Origin: Anaerolineaceae bacterium | GTDB taxonomy: Bacteria; Chloroflexota; Anaerolineae; Anaerolineales; UBA11657 | Reading direction: 5' to 3' | Assembly (NCBI GenBank): GCA_003569365.1 | Contig: BGOS01000004.1 | Coordinates: 97,029-161,028 of the forward strand | Length of the DNA stretch: 64,000 nucleotides | Part shown: one piece after another, positions 59,273 through 64,000 of the stretch | Position numbering within the stretch: position 1 is the stretch's first letter | Layout of the letters: each line of letters opens with the position of its first letter | Made by a program: the position numbers and the translations under genes | The notes under the pieces: model-generated | What the model was told of the DNA's origin: nothing | Database searches by the model: none | The model's input: only the letters and a program-made list of their open reading frames with translations

Positions 59273-61699
59273 TCACGCAAGGCGCACGCGCCTGAGCCGC
59301 AGGCTGTTTGCAACCACAAACAGCGAGCTAAATGCCATCGCGGCAGCTGCCAGCACCGGTTGCAGCAGTCCGGCAGCTGCCACCGGAATCAAAAGCGTGT
59401 TGTAAGCAAACGCCCAAAACAAGTTTTGCCGGATAGTGCGCATTGTCGCGCGCGAGAGCAGGATGGCCCGCCCAATGCCCCGCAAGTCGCCGCTCATCAG
59501 CGTAATGTGTCCGGCCTCCAGCGCCACATCAGAGCCAGCCCCAATCGCCATGCCCACATCCGCCTGAGAGAGCGCGGGCGCATCGTTAATTCCATCCCCA
59601 ACCATTGCCACTGGCGCAGCTTGTGGCAGCAGCTGCAGTTCCCGGATGGCTTCCAACTTTTGCGCGGGCAGCACCTCCGCCACCACCCGATCCACACCCA
59701 GCTCCTGCGCCAATGCGTTCGCAGTCCGGGCGTTGTCCCCAGTCAGCATCACAACCTTGATTTGCATTTTGCGCAGCGCAGCGATTGCAGCCTGCGCCTC
59801 GGGTTTAGCCGCATCAGCCACCGCCACCAAGCCGGCAGCAGCTCCATCGATGGATACAAAGATCACCGTCTTGGCTTGCTGCTCGAGCGCGACCGCCCGC
59901 GCATGCAGATGTTCAACATCAACCTGGCTGTCTGCCATCAAACGGCGATTGCCGGCAAGCAAGCGGTTGCCATTTACAAGCGCAGATATTCCGCGCCCCA
60001 CAAGCGCCACAAATTCGCCCGGCTCAAACAAGCTCAAGCCGCGCTCGGTGGCACCAGCCATCACGGCTTCGCCAAGCGGGTGCTCACTGCGCCGCTCCGC
60101 AGATGCCACGTGTTGCAAAAAGTCATCCGCCGACCAGCGTGCGCCATCCGCAATGTAAATATCCGTTACGGTTGGCCGGCCGCGCGTTAGCGTTCCAGTT
60201 TTGTCGAGCGCAACAGTACCCACCTTGCCGGCATGCTCCAGTGCTTCGCTGTTGCGAAACAAGATGCCAAGCTCTGCGCCACGCCCGGCCCCAACCATGA
60301 TCGCAGTCGGCGTAGCGAGACCCAGTGCGCACGGGCACGCAATCACCAGCACCGCCACCATGTTGATCAAAGCCCGGCTCACATCCCCGCCCACAAGATA
60401 CCAACCCAAAAATGTTAGCAGCGCAAGCAGCACCACTGCCGGCACAAAAATACTTGAGACACGGTCTGCCAAAGCCTGCACGGGCGCCTTGCTATCTTGT
60501 GCAGCTTGCACCAGCCGCACGATGTTCGCCAACGCGGTCTCTGACCCAACCTTGGTTGCCCGGAACTTGAACGCGCCCTGCCGGTTGAGGGTGGCACCAA
60601 ACACGCTGGCACCCACGTTCTTTTCCGCAGGCAATGATTCGCCGGTGAGCATCGACTCATCAACGGTGGAAGAACCTTCGACAATCAGACCGTCAACAGC
60701 GATGCTTTCGCCGGGACGCACGAGCACAATATCGCCGACCTGCACTGTGCCTGCCGGCACATCCACCTCAGCACCCGCCCGCACAAGGCGCGCCATTCGC
60801 GGCTGCAAAGCCAGCAGCCGGCGGATCACCGCAGAAGCGCGGCCTTTGGCACGCGCCTCCAGCAGCTTTCCCACGCCAATCAGCGTAATGATCATTGCCG
60901 CCGTTTCAAAATAGGTATGGTGTGGCACCCCCGCCCAACCCGCACTGCTGCCCACCAGCACCACAATGCTGTAAAAATAAGCCGTGGAGCTGCCCAGCAC
61001 AATTAACACATCCATATTGGCTGCACTATTGCGCACGGACTTAAGCGCAGCAACATAGTGCGGCCAGCCCACATAAAATTGAACCGGGCTGGCCAACACG
61101 CCAAGCAGCAACGCAAACCATGGCGCGTGCCCGATGGCAGGCGGCAATAAAGCGAAATCATTGGCCATGGAAAGCAAAAACAACGGCACGGTGAAACCTG
61201 CGCCAACCAGCAGGCGCTGCGTGCGGCGCGCAGTCTCTGCGGCGCGCGCCCGATCCTCGCTGTCAGCGCTATCGCCATCCAAAGCGGCGACGGCAAAACC
61301 GAGGCGCTGCGCAGCACTGCGCATGTCTTCAAGCGCCACAAGCGTGGGAATGAACTCCACGCGCGCACTCTCTGCCGCAAAATTAATGGACGACTGGCGC
61401 ATGCCGGGCAACTGCGCCCATGCCCGGGCAAGCGCCCGCGCGTCGTTGTCGTCCACCAAACCGTGCACAGCAAGCTGCTGCACAGTTGTGGCCACGCCAT
61501 AGCCAATCCGTTCCAGCTTGGCGATCAGATCAACCGCTTGCACCTGGCTGCCATCAAATGCAAATGTGGCACGTTCGCTGGCAAGATTTACAGTGGCGGA
61601 CTGCACTCCGTCAACCCGCTTTAGACTGCGCTCAATCGTTACTGCGCAATTCGCACATGTCATGCCCGTAATGGGCAGCACCAGATGCTCGGTAGCCAT
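59273..61699 (-). CDS. copA: Copper-exporting P1B-type ATPase CopA
   Basis: 808 residues. Heavy-metal domain 1 with CxxC (GMTCANC, Cys15 and Cys18). A second HMA-like region (residues 75-140) has lost its CxxC. Eight membrane helices follow, including the transport motif CPC in [15 protein letters not shown]. Phosphorylation Asp499 in DKTGTLTRG, the HP motif SEHPLGEA, and the hinge [15 protein letters not shown]. The last helices carry the YN motif ([14 protein letters not shown]). All key residues for Cu(I) export are present. It is the last gene of the copper operon. Confidence 0.96.
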   Translation of the reverse strand: MATEHLVLPITGMTCANCAVTIERSLKRVDGVQSATVNLASERATFAFDGSQVQAVDLIAKLERIGYGVATTVQQLAVHGLVDDNDARALARAWAQLPGMRQSSINFAAESARVEFIPTLVALEDMRSAAQRLGFAVAALDGDSADSEDRARAAETARRTQRLLVGAGFTVPLFLLSMANDFALLPPAIGHAPWFALLLGVLASPVQFYVGWPHYVAALKSVRNSAANMDVLIVLGSSTAYFYSIVVLVGSSAGWAGVPHHTYFETAAMIITLIGVGKLLEARAKGRASAVIRRLLALQPRMARLVRAGAEVDVPAGTVQVGDIVLVRPGESIAVDGLIVEGSSTVDESMLTGESLPAEKNVGASVFGATLNRQGAFKFRATKVGSETALANIVRLVQAAQDSKAPVQALADRVSSIFVPAVVLLALLTFLGWYLVGGDVSRALINMVAVLVIACPCALGLATPTAIMVGAGRGAELGILFRNSEALEHAGKVGTVALDKTGTLTRGRPTVTDIYIADGARWSADDFLQHVASAERRSEHPLGEAVMAGATERGLSLFEPGEFVALVGRGISALVNGNRLLAGNRRLMADSQVDVEHLHARAVALEQQAKTVIFVSIDGAAAGLVAVADAAKPEAQAAIAALRKMQIKVVMLTGDNARTANALAQELGVDRVVAEVLPAQKLEAIRELQLLPQAAPVAMVGDGINDAPALSQADVGMAIGAGSDVALEAGHITLMSGDLRGIGRAILLSRATMRTIRQNLFWAFAYNTLLIPVAAAGLLQPVLAAAAMAFSSLFVVANSLRLRRVRLA

Positions 61700-61728
61700 C
61701 TTCCGCAGTACTTACAAACCGCAGCAGA

Positions 61729-61935
61729 CTACACAGCTACCGGATACCCAATTTCTTGCAGCAAACCATGAATTTTCAGAAGCGTGGCTGGAGTTTCAAA
61801 CTCAACAGTCAACTGCTTGAGATCCACATCCACGGTAGCCTTGGAAATGCCAGCCAACTCAGAAACCTCGCGCTCCACTGTCAGCTTGCAGTGCCCACAT
61901 GATATTGCCGGGATAGTCATTTGATTTGTATTCAT
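61729..61935 (-). CDS. copZ: Copper chaperone CopZ-like HMA protein
   Basis: 68 residues from ATG 61935, with GGAG six bases upstream; the ATG at 61947 precedes this site and is less likely. It is a single HMA domain with the metal motif AISCGHCKLTVEREV (CxxC as CGHC). The usual Met before the first Cys region is replaced by IPAIS. It delivers Cu(I) to CopA, encoded 29 bp downstream. Confidence 0.92.
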   Translation of the reverse strand: MNTNQMTIPAISCGHCKLTVEREVSELAGISKATVDVDLKQLTVEFETPATLLKIHGLLQEIGYPVAV

Positions 61936-61985
61936 TTTACGCTCCATGAAATAAACAAAAATTGTAGAGTGAACCCAGTCCGCTG

Positions 61986-62429
61986 CTACTGCACAACCAG
62001 TGTCCCATGCATGCCCGCTTGCTCATGCCCTTCGGTAGAGCAAAAGAATTCATAGCGCCCCGCCCTAAGCGGTGTAAATTCCGCCACAGCCCGCTCGCCC
62101 GGCATTGCCATTACATGCAACTGTGGCGCTGTACCAGTAGCTTGCCCATGCTCATGCGTAACCATACCGCCCTCCACATATTTGAAACCGCTGATCTTGA
62201 TTTCGCCAATATTGAAATCATGTTCAAGCGCGCCTGCGTTGAGAAATGTCATGCGCACTGGCTGACCCGCTACTGCGCGCAGCTCAACCACCGAGTACGC
62301 CATATCGGAGGCTTCAAGCGAAATTTGAAGCGGCGGCGCACTGCAGCCCGCAATCAAACCCGCAAAAACGCCGCCGAGCAGCAGAAAATAAATTCGCAGT
62401 GATCTAACGCGCACCAATTCGGTAAACAT
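61986..62429 (-). CDS. Cupredoxin-domain lipoprotein (type 1 copper site)
   Basis: 147 residues with a signal peptide ending in the lipobox LIAGC and AAGGAG seven bases before the ATG. The plastocyanin-like fold has the type 1 copper ligands: His in NAGALEHDFNIG, then Cys, His and Met in FFCSTEGHEQAGMHGTL. It resembles sulfocyanin/auracyanin-like small blue proteins. A His-rich segment (THEHGQ) could hold extra metal. It may bind periplasmic-side copper exported by CopA. The start lies 26 bases inside csoR. Confidence 0.88.
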   Translation of the reverse strand: MFTELVRVRSLRIYFLLLGGVFAGLIAGCSAPPLQISLEASDMAYSVVELRAVAGQPVRMTFLNAGALEHDFNIGEIKISGFKYVEGGMVTHEHGQATGTAPQLHVMAMPGERAVAEFTPLRAGRYEFFCSTEGHEQAGMHGTLVVQ

Positions 62430-62679
62430 CCACGATCTCCTTAATCACCCGCGCCCGCTCTGACTGTTTCGTACCCCGAATCGCAGTCGTGACACAGGTT
62501 TGCATATGGTTCGCCAGCACCGCTTCGCTCAGTTTTGCCAGCGCCGACTGTACCGCTTGCACCTGTTTGATGACATCGATGCAATAAGCGTCCTCATCAA
62601 GCATGCGCTCCACGCTGCGCATGTGGCCGCCAATGCTCTTGGCGCGGTGCAGCAAAGTTTGTTTTGGGTGTGTCTTCAT
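62404..62679 (-). CDS. csoR: Copper-sensing transcriptional repressor CsoR
   Basis: 91 residues from ATG 62679, with GGAG six bases upstream. All-helical DUF156 repressor with the Cu(I) ligands Cys-His-Cys in DAYCIDVIKQ and NHMQTC and the DNA-contact helix LLHRAKSIGGHMRSVERML. It represses the operon until Cu(I) binds. It is the first gene of csoR-cupredoxin-copZ-copA and probably regulates itself through the GC-rich palindrome upstream. Confidence 0.95.
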   Translation of the reverse strand: MKTHPKQTLLHRAKSIGGHMRSVERMLDEDAYCIDVIKQVQAVQSALAKLSEAVLANHMQTCVTTAIRGTKQSERARVIKEIVDVYRIGAR

Positions 62680-62690
62680 AATTTCTCCAG

Positions 62691-62711
62691 CCCACCCCAT
62701 CCGGGGAGGGG
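62691..62711 (-). promoter_or_regulatory. CsoR-type operator upstream of the copper operon
   Basis: A G/C tract with inverted symmetry, ACCCCATCCGGGGAGGGG, like the CsoR boxes (TACCCC...GGGGTA type) known in Gram-positive bacteria. It ends 12 bases before the csoR start codon, overlapping where a leader or promoter would lie, so binding should block transcription. It is also adjacent to the GGAG ribosome-binding site. Confidence 0.6.
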
Positions 62712-62753
62712 TCAGGTCATTGCAAGCTTACCGCGGACGGCAGCTATCGTCAA

Positions 62754-63992
62754 CTAACGTTGCAGTAAAAGGCGGTCAAGCAGCGCGAGCTCCCCGGCGG
62801 CGTCATGGATCTCTCCATCCAGCCAGGCATCGCGCAGGCGCGCAAGCACTTTGGCATACTGCGGGCCAGCTGCCAATCCGCGGGCGCGCAACACATGCCC
62901 GGTCACCAACGGTTTGATGTAGCGCAGATCATTCCGGTAGCGTTGAAGATTCGTGCGCACTTGCTCATCCTGCGCCGCAATCACAAGTGCAGCCAGCGCC
63001 CAGTCCTGGACACCCGCGAGCACCGAAACAATTTCACTGCTAGCCAGCTTGCGCCCCAAGTTGCGCTGTGCACCCAGTTGCTGCGCCTGCTGCAATGCAG
63101 CCGTGAGGCGCACGGGCAAGCGCAAGCGCTGCGCCACCAACCGCGATTCTGCAGCCGGCAACCGATACAGCCACAACAGCCAAAGTACCTCTGCCGCTGC
63201 GCCAGCAGCTTCAGCAGCGATTAGCTTGTCCGCGAGCCAGGCATCAGCAGTATTGGCCAAGGCCGGGTGAATCGCAGCCAGCAAACTAAAGCCATTCAGG
63301 CGCGTCAGAACATTTGCTGAATGCTTCTCTTCAAATACAAGCTGCAGTTCGTGGCGGAGGCGGTCGCCGCTGAGCGCCGCAACATGCGCGCGCGCTGGCT
63401 CAATCAGCTGCAGCGTGGCAGGTGCAAGTTCGCAACCCAACCGTTCCGCGAAGCGCACCGCACGCAGCATGCGCGTCGGATCGTCCTCAAAGCTACGCGG
63501 ATGCAAGACATTTATCAAACCTTGTTGCAAGTCGGCAGCCCCGCCACAGAAATCGAGCGTAATGCCCGCGCGCTCCGCATCCAGGCAAATCGCCAGCGTA
63601 TTTATCGTAAAGTCGCGCCGCAGCAAATCGTCTCGAATAGCTGCCCGCTTGACCACGGGCAGTGCAGCTGGTCGGGCATAACTTTCGCTCCGCGCCATTA
63701 CAAAATCAAGCACGGTCCAACCGCAGGCAGTTGCAAGTTCGCGCGGCAGACGCCACTTGGCGGTGCCAAAGCGCCGATGTGGCGTTACGCGCCCGCCCAG
63801 TCGCGAGAAAACCGTCTGCGTAAATCCAATCGCGTCGCCCTCGACCACGAGATCAACCTCGCGCACGGCGCCACCAAGCAGCAAATCCCGCACAAACCCG
63901 CCAACAATGTACAGCCCAACTCCCGACTCAGTGCCGAGCGTGGCAATCTCCCGCACCAATGTACGCTGCGCAGCATTCAATGCCGCATGCAT
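62754..63992 (-). CDS. cca: CCA-adding tRNA nucleotidyltransferase/poly(A) polymerase family
   Basis: 412 residues, class II. Head domain GLYIVGGFVRDLLLGG with the catalytic acidic pair EVDLVVEGDA, then RRDFTINTLAI, GLINVLHPRSFEDDPTRMLR and the helical body. The class II motifs are intact, with no clear HD domain at the C-terminus. It restores CCA at tRNA 3' ends, or could add A only in species that split the activity. The gene starts eight bases from the window end, so a longer start cannot be excluded. Confidence 0.9.
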   Translation of the reverse strand: MHAALNAAQRTLVREIATLGTESGVGLYIVGGFVRDLLLGGAVREVDLVVEGDAIGFTQTVFSRLGGRVTPHRRFGTAKWRLPRELATACGWTVLDFVMARSESYARPAALPVVKRAAIRDDLLRRDFTINTLAICLDAERAGITLDFCGGAADLQQGLINVLHPRSFEDDPTRMLRAVRFAERLGCELAPATLQLIEPARAHVAALSGDRLRHELQLVFEEKHSANVLTRLNGFSLLAAIHPALANTADAWLADKLIAAEAAGAAAEVLWLLWLYRLPAAESRLVAQRLRLPVRLTAALQQAQQLGAQRNLGRKLASSEIVSVLAGVQDWALAALVIAAQDEQVRTNLQRYRNDLRYIKPLVTGHVLRARGLAAGPQYAKVLARLRDAWLDGEIHDAAGELALLDRLLLQR

Positions 63993-64000
63993 TTGCTCAC

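Noticed and set aside
1-64000. tRNA, rRNA, CRISPR arrays, insertion sequences
   Set aside because: Intergenic gaps are all under about 230 bp and none shows a cloverleaf, spaced repeats, terminal inverted repeats or a transposase frame.

Overview
The window is a dense, high-GC bacterial chromosome segment with about 55 protein genes, no RNA genes, no CRISPR, no insertion sequences and no prophage. The longest stretch without a gene is about 230 bp (57943-58171). The gene content points to Chloroflexota (Anaerolineae/Caldilineae-like). Supporting features are a MoeA followed by a MoeA fused to a periplasmic-binding-protein-like domain, a baseplate-J-like membrane protein beside ruvX and mltG, lipoproteins with Pro/Thr spacers, LysM surface proteins, DUF1461 and DUF2085 membrane proteins, a Gls24/Asp23-nusB-tat cluster, and no outer-membrane genes. 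This placement is inference from gene content.

Layout. 1-4192 (+): molybdenum-cofactor insertion genes and a DszC-like flavoprotein. 4189-8259: divergent tyrS and alaS. 8366-11980 (+): baseplate-J-like protein, ruvX, mltG and a compact periplasmic-binding lipoprotein. 11962-13271 (-): thymidine/pyrimidine phosphorylase carrying a one-base frameshift. 13358-20728 (+): fabG, Gls24 protein, nusB, tatA/B, tatC, M48 protease, a DprE2-like reductase, a DprE1-like oxidase and a dienelactone hydrolase. 20913-23384 (+): a frameshifted glyoxalase-family gene and an FtsX-type ABC exporter. 23461-26761 (-): beta-propeller protein and the YcgQ/YcgR-type pair. 26906-30315: lipoprotein, hflX and trmFO (frameshifted).

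30363-40751 (+) is the most interesting part. It holds an rpoN (sigma-54) with an inserted four-cysteine zinc-ribbon-like motif, a soluble PAS histidine kinase and an NtrC-type activator that lacks any DNA-binding domain. These are followed by a small membrane protein and a 1748-residue TPR protein. A textbook -24/-12 promoter precedes rpoN and a second near-consensus one precedes the membrane-protein/TPR pair, so the segment looks like a self-contained, autoregulated sigma-54 circuit with its output locus attached.

40763-45538 (-): LysM-alpha-carbonic anhydrase fusion, PHP-AlbA_2 fusion, lgt and a CDP-alcohol phosphatidyltransferase. 45724-48114 (+): MsmX/UgpC-type ATPase, then a terminator hairpin and an ApgM-type phosphoglycerate mutase. 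48143-57942: mostly minus-strand membrane and surface proteins (DUF1461, membrane spermidine-synthase fusion, LysM glycosidase, duplicated-domain lipoprotein, YggU/YggT/YggS/PgeF, DUF2085, TlpA-CcdA), with one plus-strand zinc-ribbon coiled-coil gene. 58172-59224 (-): Tat-exported L,D-transpeptidase. 59273-62679 (-): copper operon csoR-cupredoxin-copZ-copA behind a CsoR-like operator. 62754-63992 (-): CCA-adding enzyme.

Two global points. Three genes (deoA, a VOC protein, trmFO) are each broken by one base in a short homopolymer, which looks like consensus-sequence error as much as real decay. Five genes have a TANNNT -10 hexamer exactly six bases before the ATG, which suggests leaderless mRNAs; other genes have good Shine-Dalgarno sites.
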